DNA of 54,258 nucleotides, taken from assembly GCA_043818395.1 (NCBI GenBank), contig JBDRFZ010000019.1, positions 1-54,258 of the forward strand, in the 5' to 3' direction. The notes beneath the pieces are model-generated. The model saw only the letters and a program-made list of their open reading frames with translations, did no database searches and was not told the origin of the DNA. A program made the position numbers and the translations under genes. This stretch comes from JBDRFZ01 sp043818395 (GTDB lineage: Bacteria; Patescibacteriota; Patescibacteriia; 2-12-FULL-60-25). Of this stretch, positions 1 through 8,054 are shown piece by piece; position 1 is the stretch's first letter; every line of letters starts with the position of its first letter.

Positions 1-58
1 CCAACTTGAACCGGAAGTTTCTTTACTCGACGATGGTACCTTTGTTTGTCCATAGAAA

Positions 59-132
59 TGTGCGAAAATTAGTGCCAAGCAATTGCTTGATCTACACACT
101 AATTTTAGCACATTTTCGTGGATAACCCACGA
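59..132. repeat. Inverted-repeat hairpins upstream of first gene
   Basis: Arms at 59-74 and 97-112 (16 bases each) pair with one mismatch. The loop holds a perfect 14-base palindrome, CAAGCAATTGCTTG (76-89). A second hairpin, TCGTGG/CCACGA (116-121/127-132), follows. No coding region is visible in 1-149. It could be the terminator of a gene left of the window or a dispersed repeat; the sequence alone does not decide. Confidence 0.55.
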
Positions 133-149
133 TGTATTAAAGGACTGAC

Positions 150-773
150 ATGTACAAGAAAAATATACGCGTATCATTTTTTAAAATGACTATTTGCGTT
201 TTTTCGATTTTGGTTTGGTTTATTTCCGCTTCAGAATCAGCTAAAGCAGAAACATTCATCTTTAAAAATTCAGCTCAAGATACTGTCGAGACAGCTAGAA
301 TCATTAAAGATCCTCAAAACGCAAAAAAGATTTTCGGCCGGCTGGAAACAAAAGATGATGTTGATTATTTTACTTTCAAGGCTGAAGAGGGCCAGGAGAT
401 CTCCGTTTCTCTTTCTGTGCCTGCCGCAGACCAGGATTTTAAGCCGAACTTAATTATTTTTGGACAGGACCTGCCTAAATCCGCGATTGATCCGGTCATC
501 TCAATAGGGGATACGAACGGAGCGTATGTTCTGGAATTCGCTAAAACAAAAATTCAAACTTCGTTTAATAATTTTTTATTAACCTCTTTTAACCTGGGTC
601 CAAGATTGGAATTCTCATCACCCAAGCAAACATCATACGGCTTGGCGATTCGTAGTCCGGATGGTAAAACCGGTAGATATTTGCTTAAAATAGGCCAAAA
701 GGATACCTGGTTATGGAATGAAATTCTTGATAGGTTTTTTGGGGTTTTACAGGCAATTTTAAGACTTTACTGA
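150..773 (+). CDS. Secreted protein with pre-peptidase C-terminal (PPC)-like domain
   Basis: 207 aa. The N-terminus is a typical signal peptide (KK, hydrophobic stretch, then ESAKAE, about residues 1-33). The following part, with GRLETKDDVDYFTFKAEEGQ near residues 65-85, matches the style of bacterial PPC-like beta-sandwich domains ('D-x-D-x-F-x-F-x-A-x-x-G-Q'). A hydrophobic C-terminus (WNEILDRFFGVLQAILRLY) may anchor the protein in the membrane. It is probably exported, cell-surface bound and non-enzymatic. Its stop is one base before the rsmI start, so the two are likely co-transcribed. The PPC link is by pattern only. Confidence 0.7.
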   Translation: MYKKNIRVSFFKMTICVFSILVWFISASESAKAETFIFKNSAQDTVETARIIKDPQNAKKIFGRLETKDDVDYFTFKAEEGQEISVSLSVPAADQDFKPNLIIFGQDLPKSAIDPVISIGDTNGAYVLEFAKTKIQTSFNNFLLTSFNLGPRLEFSSPKQTSYGLAIRSPDGKTGRYLLKIGQKDTWLWNEILDRFFGVLQAILRLY

Positions 774-774
774 T

Positions 775-1482
775 ATGAACAAAACAATTCATACTTCTAA
801 TAACGAAGGCAAGCTATCGTTCGTTGCCACGCCTAGTGGCAAACTAGCAGACATAACGCTACGAGCCTTAACAACATTCCGCGATTGCGTCGTCGTGGTA
901 TGCTAGGTTACGAGGGTCACATCAAAACTATTAACGGCTCACGGAATTTCTAAATCCCTGTTTTCCCTGCACGAACATACAAACCAGGCCAAGCTCTTAG
1001 AGGTTATCGACTGGGTTCGCCAGGGCAAGAGAGTTGCCTACGCATCTGACGCCGGAACGCCTAACGTCAATGATCCAGGTGGAAAATTAGCGGCAGCGGC
1101 TTACGAAACGAAATTAAATATTGAAACGATCCCTGGGCCATCGGCGCTTACGGCCGCCATGGCTGTCTGCGGTTTTCCTATGGATGATTTTATTTATCGG
1201 GGCTTCGTTCCACATAAAAAAGGGCGCAAGAAATTTTTTTCCGAAATTGTTCTCTCCGACTTTCCTGTAATTTTCTTGGAATCCACGCACCGCATCAACA
1301 AGTCCTTGAACGAGCTTTCTTTGATTCTCGGAACTAATAGACTCATCTTTATAGGCAGAGAAATGACAAAACTCCACGAAACCTATTACCGTGGAACGGT
1401 CGAGGAAGTTAAAATAGAACTGGAAAAAACGAGCACAAAAGGGGAGTTCGTGGTGATTGTCGGACCAAAACCAAAGCTGTAA
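775..1482 (+). pseudogene. rsmI: rsmI, 16S rRNA 2'-O-ribose C1402 methyltransferase, interrupted by in-frame TAG
   Basis: Reading from ATG 775 in one frame gives the whole RsmI architecture: FVATPSGKLADITLRAL (family: VATPIGNLxDITLRA), VTRVTSKLLTAHGIS, LHEHTNQAKLL, ASDAGTPNVNDPG (SAM-binding SDAGTP loop), TIPGPSALTAA, FIYRGFVPHKKGR, ESTHRI and GREMTKLHETYYRG. Codon 44 (904-906) is TAG where the family has Glu of the E-D-T-R motif, and the next codon GTT gives Val instead of Asp. No frameshift is needed. Downstream ATG 1159 could give only the C-terminal 107 aa. This is either a decayed gene or a local sequence error; TAG is used as a normal stop elsewhere in the window (atpE, gltX, dnaG). Confidence 0.85.
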
Positions 1483-1491
1483 ACTATCACT

Positions 1492-1968
1492 ATGTTGATA
1501 ATCGAAATTATATTAATCATTTTGCTTCTGGGTTTTATTGGAGCCGGTTCAAAAGACGGATTCGTACATACGGCCGGAAGACTCATCGGAGCCATTCTGG
1601 GTTTTATCGCAGCCCGGGCCTGGTATCTTTCTTTTGCTCCTATTTTGGATATCTTCATGCCAACGTCGTGGGCCAGAATCATTTCATTTTTATTGATCTT
1701 TATTTTTATAAGCCGCGTGGCTGGAATATTATTTAAACTAATAGACGGTGCTTTCCATGTATTATCTATTCTTCCATTTTTAAAATCAATCAATTCATTA
1801 CTGGGCGGAATTCTTGGTTTTTTTGAAGGTTTGATTATACTTGGCGGTGCAATATATCTTATCCTGACTTTTACGCTAGAGCCGACGTTGGTCATGTGGC
1901 TTAAAGGCTCGACCGTAGCCGGCTGGATAGAAGCGGTATTTATCGCCTTACTTGGGATTCTATTGTGA
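1492..1968 (+). CDS. CvpA-family inner membrane protein
   Basis: 158 aa, with about four hydrophobic segments (residues 2-22, 27-48, 52-80, 100-130) and the Gly-rich N-terminal pattern LIIEIILIILLLGFIGAGSKDG typical of CvpA/colicin V production proteins. Family members are integral membrane proteins whose role is poorly defined (linked to envelope integrity and small-molecule export in proteobacteria). The stop overlaps the next start by 4 bases, so it is translationally coupled to the TatD gene. Confidence 0.7.
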   Translation: MLIIEIILIILLLGFIGAGSKDGFVHTAGRLIGAILGFIAARAWYLSFAPILDIFMPTSWARIISFLLIFIFISRVAGILFKLIDGAFHVLSILPFLKSINSLLGGILGFFEGLIILGGAIYLILTFTLEPTLVMWLKGSTVAGWIEAVFIALLGILL

Positions 1969-2807
1969 AGCCATACTTAATAGACACTCATAGTCATTTG
2001 CAGTTTAAAGATTACGACGCTGACCGCGATCAAGTTATTTTAAGAATGCGTCAAAAAAAGGTCTGGACTATTTCAGTCGGCACAACGATTCCCAATTGTG
2101 AAGATGCGGTCCGGCTGGCAGAAAAAGAAGATGGCGTCTGGGCGGCCATCGGCTATCACCCTGTCCATGTTTCATCCAAACAGACCTACGAAGGAGAAGG
2201 CAGTAATAAAACATATTCTTTAAAAAAAATGCGTGAATTGTGCGAATCAAAAAAGGTCGTCGCTATCGGCGAGACGGGTTTGGATTATCATCGCTTGGAC
2301 GAAAACGATGATCTGGATAAAATTAAATCGCGACAAAAAGAAATCTTTTTGGATCACCTTGGATTGGCTCGCGATTTCGATTTGCCCGTCATCATCCATT
2401 GTCGCGACGCCATGAATGATCTGCTGAAAATCATCGAAAAAGAAATTAAAAACGGCTTTAATATGCGAGGTGTAATGCATTGCTATGCAGGACCATGGGA
2501 AGAGGCGGAACGAATTTTGAATCTTGGTTTGCTCATTTCTTTTACCGGGCCCGTAACTTTTAAACCAAAAAAGAACAGTGATCCGGAAACCCACGTCCAC
2601 CGCGTCATCGAACGCACACCACTCGAAAAACTGATGATCGAAACTGATGCGCCATTTCTCGCTCCGGAACCCTACAGAGGAAAGCGCAACGAACCGGTTT
2701 ATGTCGAAGAAACCGCTAAAAAAATTGCAGAACTTAAAAAAATTGACATTCCCGAAGTTGCACGAAAAACTACGGAAACCGCAATAAAATTCTTTGGTTT
2801 GAGATAA
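1965..2807 (+). CDS. TatD-family metal-dependent deoxyribonuclease
   Basis: 280 aa, GTG start inside a GTGA overlap with the upstream gene. Metal-ligand motifs of the TatD amidohydrolase fold are in order: DTHSHLQF near residue 7, AIGETGLDYH near 101 (bridging Glu), IIHCRDA near 145, GVMHCYAG near 170 and IETDAPFLAPEPYRGKRNEP near 225. Family members are 3'-5' DNases or hydrolases acting on DNA in repair and turnover. Length is slightly above the usual 260 aa. It could be called YcfH; the exact subgroup is not resolved. Confidence 0.92.
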   Translation: MKPYLIDTHSHLQFKDYDADRDQVILRMRQKKVWTISVGTTIPNCEDAVRLAEKEDGVWAAIGYHPVHVSSKQTYEGEGSNKTYSLKKMRELCESKKVVAIGETGLDYHRLDENDDLDKIKSRQKEIFLDHLGLARDFDLPVIIHCRDAMNDLLKIIEKEIKNGFNMRGVMHCYAGPWEEAERILNLGLLISFTGPVTFKPKKNSDPETHVHRVIERTPLEKLMIETDAPFLAPEPYRGKRNEPVYVEETAKKIAELKKIDIPEVARKTTETAIKFFGLR

Positions 2808-2816
2808 GAAAAAATC

Positions 2817-2858
2817 CAAAAAACTATACACAAAAAACTATACATAAAAAACTATACC
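2817..2858. repeat. Three tandem 14-bp repeats upstream of the ATP synthase promoter
   Basis: CAAAAAACTATACA occurs at 2817-2830 and 2831-2844, and a variant TAAAAAACTATACC at 2845-2858, ending one base before the -35 box. The A-tracts could act as an UP-like element or the units as repeated protein-binding sites. No other use is apparent. Confidence 0.75.
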
Positions 2859-2859
2859 A

Positions 2860-2888
2860 TTGACGTTTTTGTTAGCTCCCTGTAAAAT
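2860..2888 (+). promoter_or_regulatory. Promoter of the ATP synthase operon
   Basis: TTGACG (2860-2865), 17-bp spacer, TAAAAT (2883-2888), close to the sigma-70 consensus. The expected start near 2895 leaves a leader of about 8 bases before ATG 2903, with no room for a ribosome binding site, so the first mRNA is nearly leaderless. Confidence 0.8.
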
Positions 2889-2902
2889 TTGGGCGGTTTT
2901 TT

Positions 2903-3142
2903 ATGGAAAACAATTCGCCGCTTATAAAAAAATCAATGTCTCCCTGGCAAGCCCTGAATATAGTATGGGACATACTATTAGCGATTGCCGTACCTACCGT
3001 CATCTTCGGCCTGGGAGGCAGATATTTAGACAAAAGATACGATACCAGCCCGATTTTCTTGATTCTGGGACTGGCCATGTCTCTGGCGCTTGTATCCGTT
3101 ATCGTCACGCGCAAAGCCAAAGACATCGCAAAACGACTTTAA
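2903..3142 (+). CDS. AtpZ/AtpI-family F0F1 ATP synthase accessory protein
   Basis: 79 aa with two hydrophobic segments (about 19-40 and 50-70) separated by GGRYLDKRYDTSP, the pattern of the small ATPase_gene1 family found as first gene of atp operons. Members are thought to help assemble the c-ring or carry Mg2+/Ca2+. Position directly before atpB supports the call. The first Met follows the -10 box closely. Confidence 0.82.
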   Translation: MENNSPLIKKSMSPWQALNIVWDILLAIAVPTVIFGLGGRYLDKRYDTSPIFLILGLAMSLALVSVIVTRKAKDIAKRL

Positions 3143-3146
3143 AAAC

Positions 3147-4025
3147 ATGACCACCCCTCCGCTAATAGCAGAAAAAATTTTTTCAATCGGCGCATTCCAG
3201 GTCACTAATGCCTACATTAATTCCACCATAGCCGTGGCGGTTTTTGTACTGTTAGCGTATTTGATTAAAAGAAAAATAAAAAAAATTCCAGGAACACTGC
3301 AAAATGCTACGGAAGCCATTATCGAATTTCTGCTTGGTTATTTTGATCAGGTAACGCAGGATCGAAAAAAATCATTAAAATTTTTACCGCTCGTAGGCAG
3401 CCTCTTTCTGTTTATCCTTTTTTCCAACTGGCTGGGAATGTTGCCTGGAACCGGTTCCATAGGCATCTGGGAACTGATCCATGGTGAAAAGGAACTGATC
3501 CCGCTCTTACGTCCGGCTAACAGCGATCTCAACCTGACGCTCGCTATGGCCACGGTAGCGGTTTTTGCTTCCCATGTTTTTGGCATGTTTACCCTGGGCT
3601 TCTTTAAACACTGGAATAAATTCATCCAGCTTGGCACGCTCTGGAAAGCCGTAATTTCACTGAATCCGCTCAAGATTTTAATCGCCCTGGTAGAACTCGT
3701 GGTCGGAATCATTGAACTGTTTTCAGAAGCCGCCAAAGTCGTCTCCCTGTCGCTTCGTCTTTTTGGAAACATTTTTGCCGGCGAAGTTTTGATTACCGTC
3801 ATCTCAGGGTTAATTGCTTATATCGTACCTCTGCCTTTCATGGCCCTGGAATTCCTGGTCGGCGGCGTGCAGGCCACGGTTTTTTCGCTCCTGACTCTCG
3901 TCTATCTGACTGTCGCCACGAGCGAACCGCATGGAGACGAAGAGAAAGAGGGGCATGAAGTTGCGGCTACAGAACACGGAGCACAGAATATGGAGCACCA
4001 AAAAACCATTATCCAGGCGGCGTGA
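3147..4025 (+). CDS. atpB: ATP synthase F0 subunit a
   Basis: 292 aa from ATG 3147, 4 bases after the previous stop; an upstream in-frame start at 3090 would overlap the AtpZ-like gene and lacks family resemblance. Subunit a forms the proton half-channels beside the c-ring. The essential Arg is in LSLRLFGNIFAGE, and PLVGSLFLFILFSNWLGMLPG and FMALEFLVGGVQATVFSLLTLVYL are typical helices. The C-terminal 35 residues after SEPHGDE are a soluble His/Glu-rich tail; their DNA (about 3970-3998, GGAGCAC-type units) resembles the repeat inside dnaG, so the tail may be repeat-derived. Confidence 0.95.
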   Translation: MTTPPLIAEKIFSIGAFQVTNAYINSTIAVAVFVLLAYLIKRKIKKIPGTLQNATEAIIEFLLGYFDQVTQDRKKSLKFLPLVGSLFLFILFSNWLGMLPGTGSIGIWELIHGEKELIPLLRPANSDLNLTLAMATVAVFASHVFGMFTLGFFKHWNKFIQLGTLWKAVISLNPLKILIALVELVVGIIELFSEAAKVVSLSLRLFGNIFAGEVLITVISGLIAYIVPLPFMALEFLVGGVQATVFSLLTLVYLTVATSEPHGDEEKEGHEVAATEHGAQNMEHQKTIIQAA

Positions 4026-4040
4026 TTGGGGTAAGCGGGT

Positions 4041-4063
4041 GTACCGTCTCTCTGAGACGGCAC
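4041..4063. repeat. Hairpin in the atpB-atpE spacer
   Basis: CCGTCTC (4044-4050), loop TCT, GAGACGG (4054-4060) forms a perfect 7-bp stem in an unusually long 119-base spacer. No T-run follows, so it is not a terminator; mRNA processing or stabilisation ahead of the highly expressed atpE, or a dispersed repeat, is possible. Confidence 0.6.
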
Positions 4064-4144
4064 GCCGAACTCATTCTTAATCAAAAAAGCAGTAAGCGAC
4101 TTTAAACAATATAAAAACAGTCGACTGAACCTTTTTTTACTAAT

Positions 4145-4363
4145 GTGACTGAAGAATCAATAACCCTGATCGTCAAGGGTGCAACCATCGCAATTGGCGG
4201 AATTTCGCCGGCGTATGCAGTAGGCATGATAGTCTCTAAAGCCATGGAATCCATCGGACGCAATCCGGAATCCACTAATAAACTGTTCGTACCCATGCTT
4301 TTGGGTGCAGCTTTCGCTGAAGCTATCGCCATTTACGCATTGGTCGTAGTTTTCACGTTGTAG
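4145..4363 (+). CDS. atpE: ATP synthase F0 subunit c
   Basis: 72 aa helical hairpin with GTG start: helix 1 about 6-35, polar loop ESIGRNPES (RNP replacing the usual RQP), helix 2 about 47-72. The ion-binding carboxylate is Glu59 in LLGAAFAEAIAIYALVV. At the positions of the Na+ ligands of Ilyobacter subunit c (Gln32, Ser66) this protein has Val26 and Ala60, so proton coupling is the more likely reading. The c-ring is built from copies of this protein. It ends with TAG. Confidence 0.95.
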   Translation: MTEESITLIVKGATIAIGGISPAYAVGMIVSKAMESIGRNPESTNKLFVPMLLGAAFAEAIAIYALVVVFTL

Positions 4364-4426
4364 GACCCTCAAATCCCGACAGACTACGGATCTGCCGGGA
4401 AAACGAGTGCCATACTCGAAATAAAT

Positions 4427-4978
4427 ATGATCGCAGAAACAACAAATATCGTAGGTGAAGCAACGCAAGCGGCAGCCAGCGGCGGTGCTCTGGGTTCACT
4501 CGGCATTAACCTGAAACTTTTTATTGCACAACTGGTTAATTTTGGAATCGTGGTATTGGTTTTATGGAAATGGGTTTTTACACCGCTTACCCAGGCTATG
4601 CAAAAACGAACCGAAGAGATTGAAATCGGACTGGAAAAAAGTCTACAGGCCAATAAAAAACTGGAAGAGGCTGTTACCGAAAAAGAAAAAGCATTAAAGA
4701 GCGCACGTGCCGAAACTCACGCCATGATTGACGAAGCCGAAAAATCCGCCGATCTGGTACGACAGGATAAATTAAATCAGACGAAAAAAGAAATAGAAAA
4801 AGTGACGGAAGAAGCCAGGACAAAATTAAATACCGAACGTCAAAATACATTACAAGCATTACAGCATGACGTGGCGGAAATGGTTTCTTTGGCAGTTTCC
4901 AGGGTTGCTGTCGGCCTGGACGAAAAAACTCAACGTAACTTGGTCGATAAAGCGATTAAAGAGCTGGAACAGGCTTGA
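4427..4978 (+). CDS. atpF: ATP synthase F0 subunit b
   Basis: 183 aa. An N-terminal stretch, then one membrane helix (about 28-52, KLFIAQLVNFGIVVLVLWKWVFTPL), then a long charged coiled coil (about 60-160) that forms the peripheral stalk, and a delta-binding C-terminus. The pattern 'NFxIVxLVLWKWVFTPLxxxMxxR' is characteristic of bacterial b subunits. The first 25 residues are a little longer than usual. It is separated from atpH by one base. Confidence 0.93.
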   Translation: MIAETTNIVGEATQAAASGGALGSLGINLKLFIAQLVNFGIVVLVLWKWVFTPLTQAMQKRTEEIEIGLEKSLQANKKLEEAVTEKEKALKSARAETHAMIDEAEKSADLVRQDKLNQTKKEIEKVTEEARTKLNTERQNTLQALQHDVAEMVSLAVSRVAVGLDEKTQRNLVDKAIKELEQA

Positions 4979-4979
4979 T

Positions 4980-5516
4980 ATGTCTTTACCACGACAAATA
5001 AGAGAAGTATCGCGTGCTCTCATTGAAGTGGCCACGGAGAAAGGCGTGGTGGCCGAAGTTATTTTGAATTTGAAACAGGTGAATTCAGCTCTGCTGACAT
5101 CTCCGGATATCGCCGTCAGCCTTCAAGACCAGAGCGTTCCTTTAATCGAAAGACAGGAAGCGTTACAAACCGCGCTAAAAGACGCCGTTCATATCTTTGT
5201 TAAAAACGCGCTCTTGGAATTGCAGCGACTGCAGTTATTGAACCATCTGAGTTCATTTACCGAAGCGGCCACGAGTTACGCAAAATCACTGACCGATTAT
5301 CAGGACGCCGTAATCTATTCAGCCGTAAAACTGGAAGAAGAAGAAAAAAAGCGGATCAAAAAAATTCTAAATAAAAAATTCGGCGGAGAAGTGGGCTTTG
5401 AGGAACGTCTGGAACCGGGGATATTAGGGGGACTGATAATAGAAGCGGGCGATTGGAGATTCGATTCAAGCCTGAAGGAGCAAATCAACCAGCTTAAACA
5501 ACATATAAGCGCGTAA
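4980..5516 (+). CDS. atpH: ATP synthase F1 subunit delta
   Basis: 178 aa from ATG 4980, one base after the atpF stop; an upstream in-frame ATG at 4866 lies inside atpF and is rejected. It has the usual OSCP/delta arrangement: a helical N-terminal domain that binds alpha, and a C-terminal region with SAVKLEEEEKKRIKKILNKK followed by EERLEPGILGGLIIEAGDWRFD, like the family's 'V-D-P-x-L-I-G-G-x-x-I-x-x-G' end. It links the peripheral stalk to the catalytic head. Confidence 0.92.
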   Translation: MSLPRQIREVSRALIEVATEKGVVAEVILNLKQVNSALLTSPDIAVSLQDQSVPLIERQEALQTALKDAVHIFVKNALLELQRLQLLNHLSSFTEAATSYAKSLTDYQDAVIYSAVKLEEEEKKRIKKILNKKFGGEVGFEERLEPGILGGLIIEAGDWRFDSSLKEQINQLKQHISA

Positions 5517-5538
5517 AATATAGAAAATTGACACAAAT

Positions 5539-7077
5539 ATGCCAGAACAACAAATAAAAAACGTTACCGCCGCGGTACACATAGCCGAGCAGCTGAAAAA
5601 ACAGATAAAAGACTTCAAAGCCGGAAGCCAAACTTCGGAATCCGGAACAGTCAGGGATGCAGGTGACGGCATCGCCTCCGTCTCAGGCCTGACTAACGCC
5701 AAGTCCATGGAATTATTGAAATTCGAAGGAAACATTTTTGGCGTAGCTCTAAACCTCGAGCATGATCGGGTTGGCGCCATGATTCTCGGTGATCCGAATT
5801 CAGTCAAAGCCGGGGAACGGGTCGACGCGACAGAAAAAATTTTATCTATTCCCGTTTCCGAAAAAATCGTCGGCCGTGTGGTGAATCCGCTAGGCGAACC
5901 ATTGGATGGTAAAGCGGCTTTAAAAGCCGAGGAATACTACCCGATTGAAAAAATCGCACCCGGCGTCATGAAACGCCAATCTGTTACCGTGCCTCTCATG
6001 ACCGGGATCAAAGCAGTTGATGCCATGATTCCAATCGGCCGAGGCCAGCGTGAACTTATAATCGGAGATCGCCAGGTTGGAAAAACAGCCATCGCTATTG
6101 ACACGATCATTAACCAAAAAGGACAGGACGTTATCTGCATCTACGTTGCGATCGGGCAAAAAGAATCAAAGGTAGCAAAAATCGTAGCAAAACTTGAAGA
6201 AAAAGGCGCTATGGATTACACGACAGTGGTTTTAGCTGGCGCGTCCGACCCGGCGTCTCTTCAGTACATTGCGCCATACGCCGGATCGGCGATCGGAGAA
6301 TTTTTCATGGATAAGGGCAAAGACGTTTTAATTATTTACGACGATCTCTCCAAGCACGCTTGGGCATACCGTGAAGTTTCACTTTTATTGCGACGTCCGC
6401 CTGGCCGTGAAGCTTATCCGGGAGATGTTTTTTATCTGCATTCCCGTCTTTTGGAGCGAGCTTGTCGCCGCAGTCAGGAATACGGCGGAGGATCTATCAC
6501 TGCTTTACCGATTATTGAGACTCAAGCCGGAGATATTTCGGCTTATATTCCGACCAATGTTATTTCTATCACCGATGGACAGATATATCTGGAAGGTGAC
6601 CTGTTTTATAAAGGCATACGTCCGGCATTAAACGTCGGCTTATCAGTTTCACGCGTGGGTGGGGCGGCCCAGGCTAAAGCCATGAAAAAAGTGGCCGGAC
6701 CGTTGCGTCTTGAGCTTGCGCAATTCCGCGAGCTTGAAGCATTTGCGCAATTCGCTACTGATCTGGATGAGGCTACAAAAAAACAAATTGAACGCGGCCG
6801 TCGTATCGTGGAGATTTTAAAACAGGGCCAATACGAACCAATGTCAATGGAACACCAAGTTGCGATTCTTTTTGCAGTCACAAAGGGTTATTTAGACAAT
6901 GTACCGATCGAAAAAGTACGCGACTGGGAAGATGGATTTCATTTATACCTTGACCGCGAACAGCAAAAAACCATCGAAACGCTAAGCGAAAAGAAAGTTA
7001 TTGACGAACAAACTGAGCCGATTTTAAAACAAGCGATCGAAAAATGGAACGAAATTTTTTCATCCGAGAATGCTTAA
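5539..7077 (+). CDS. atpA: ATP synthase F1 subunit alpha
   Basis: 512 aa. Non-catalytic nucleotide-binding subunit of the F1 head. The Walker A is GDRQVGKT at residues 176-183; the Walker B region is DVLIIYDDLSKHAWAYRE; the arginine-finger segment is VGLSVSRVGGAAQ; the 'LRLELAQFRELEAFAQFATDLD' signature is present. Length and order are normal. No SD precedes the start, as for the other operon genes. Confidence 0.97.
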   Translation: MPEQQIKNVTAAVHIAEQLKKQIKDFKAGSQTSESGTVRDAGDGIASVSGLTNAKSMELLKFEGNIFGVALNLEHDRVGAMILGDPNSVKAGERVDATEKILSIPVSEKIVGRVVNPLGEPLDGKAALKAEEYYPIEKIAPGVMKRQSVTVPLMTGIKAVDAMIPIGRGQRELIIGDRQVGKTAIAIDTIINQKGQDVICIYVAIGQKESKVAKIVAKLEEKGAMDYTTVVLAGASDPASLQYIAPYAGSAIGEFFMDKGKDVLIIYDDLSKHAWAYREVSLLLRRPPGREAYPGDVFYLHSRLLERACRRSQEYGGGSITALPIIETQAGDISAYIPTNVISITDGQIYLEGDLFYKGIRPALNVGLSVSRVGGAAQAKAMKKVAGPLRLELAQFRELEAFAQFATDLDEATKKQIERGRRIVEILKQGQYEPMSMEHQVAILFAVTKGYLDNVPIEKVRDWEDGFHLYLDREQQKTIETLSEKKVIDEQTEPILKQAIEKWNEIFSSENA

Positions 7078-7092
7078 TCTGATTTAAATCAA

Positions 7093-7118
7093 GGCAGACG
7101 TAAAGCCCCGCCCCTACC
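7093..7118 (-). repeat. Fragment of the GTAGGGGC repeat family
   Basis: On the minus strand the atpA-atpG spacer begins GGTAGGGGCGGGGC, the same opening as the hairpin repeats at 39122 and 50083. This copy lacks the returning arm, so it is a partial or diverged member. Confidence 0.45.
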
Positions 7119-7121
7119 AAT

Positions 7122-8021
7122 ATGGCCGTATCAACCCGCATCATCAAACGCCGAATCAAATCGGTGGCAAATACCAGAAAAATCACCCGTGCTATGGAGT
7201 TGGTTTCGGCTGCTAAAATGAGAAAAGCCATCCAACTCGCCGCAGCTTCACGCGATTACGCGGCTACGGTCAGGGATCTCGCTGGTGATGTTTCTCGTTA
7301 CGTTGACCCAAGAAGCCATGTCCTGCTTTCGGGACCCGCTGTTTCAGAATCCATTTTAGCCGTAGTCGCATCTTCAGACAGAGGTTTATGCGGCGGATTC
7401 AATTCACAACTCCTAAAAAAGACTTTGGATTTTCTTTTACAAAGAACCGAAAAAAATATCAAAGTCGTAGCAGTGGGCAGACGCGCTGAATCAACGGTCA
7501 AACGCGCTGGGTATTCCATTCTTGCTTCATTTGACGCGATCTCTAATGCTCCGACCTATGATCGGACTTTACCCATCGGAAAACTTGTTTTTGACGAATT
7601 TACAAGCGGAAAAGCAGACAGGGTATTCGTAATTTATACAGATTTTAAAAATGCGGTTTTTCAGATACCCACGGCAAAACAGTTGCTACCTGTAATCTTA
7701 GAAACAGAACCATTGAAATCAGATTCGACCTCGAAAGAATGGGATGATAGCAAGCTGGATGAACCGAGAATTAAATTTGAACCTGACACCGATCTGGTTT
7801 TGAAGGAATTACTACCAAGAATGCTCGAAATGCAGATCTATCAGTCACTTCTCGAATCCGCAGCTTCCGAACATTCAGCGCGGATGGTAGCCATGCAAAG
7901 CGCAACCGATAACGCTTCAAGCATGCTCGAAGATCTGACTTTTACATTTAACCAAGCCAGGCAGGCGAATATCACCAGGGAAATTTCGGAGATCAGCGCC
8001 GGTAAAGCAGCTATTGAATAA
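7122..8021 (+). CDS. atpG: ATP synthase F1 subunit gamma
   Basis: 299 aa rotor shaft subunit. The N-terminal helix MAVSTRIIKRRIKSVANTRKITRAMELVSAAKM and the C-terminal helix with EHSARMVAMQSATDNASSMLEDL carry the conserved gamma signatures that form the coiled-coil shaft. SDRGLCGGFN near residue 88 is the conserved Rossmann-part motif. An acidic insertion, about residues 200-225 (SDSTSKEWDDSKLDEPRIKFEPD), is typical of variable loops in this subunit. Confidence 0.95.
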   Translation: MAVSTRIIKRRIKSVANTRKITRAMELVSAAKMRKAIQLAAASRDYAATVRDLAGDVSRYVDPRSHVLLSGPAVSESILAVVASSDRGLCGGFNSQLLKKTLDFLLQRTEKNIKVVAVGRRAESTVKRAGYSILASFDAISNAPTYDRTLPIGKLVFDEFTSGKADRVFVIYTDFKNAVFQIPTAKQLLPVILETEPLKSDSTSKEWDDSKLDEPRIKFEPDTDLVLKELLPRMLEMQIYQSLLESAASEHSARMVAMQSATDNASSMLEDLTFTFNQARQANITREISEISAGKAAIE

Positions 8022-8054
8022 ACCGCAATCAATTAAAATGAACACAACAAAAAT

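Noticed and set aside
1386..1895. 169-codon minus-strand frame across rsmI and the CvpA gene
   Set aside because: Antisense to two recognisable genes, with Ile/Lys/Arg-rich composition typical of a shadow frame.
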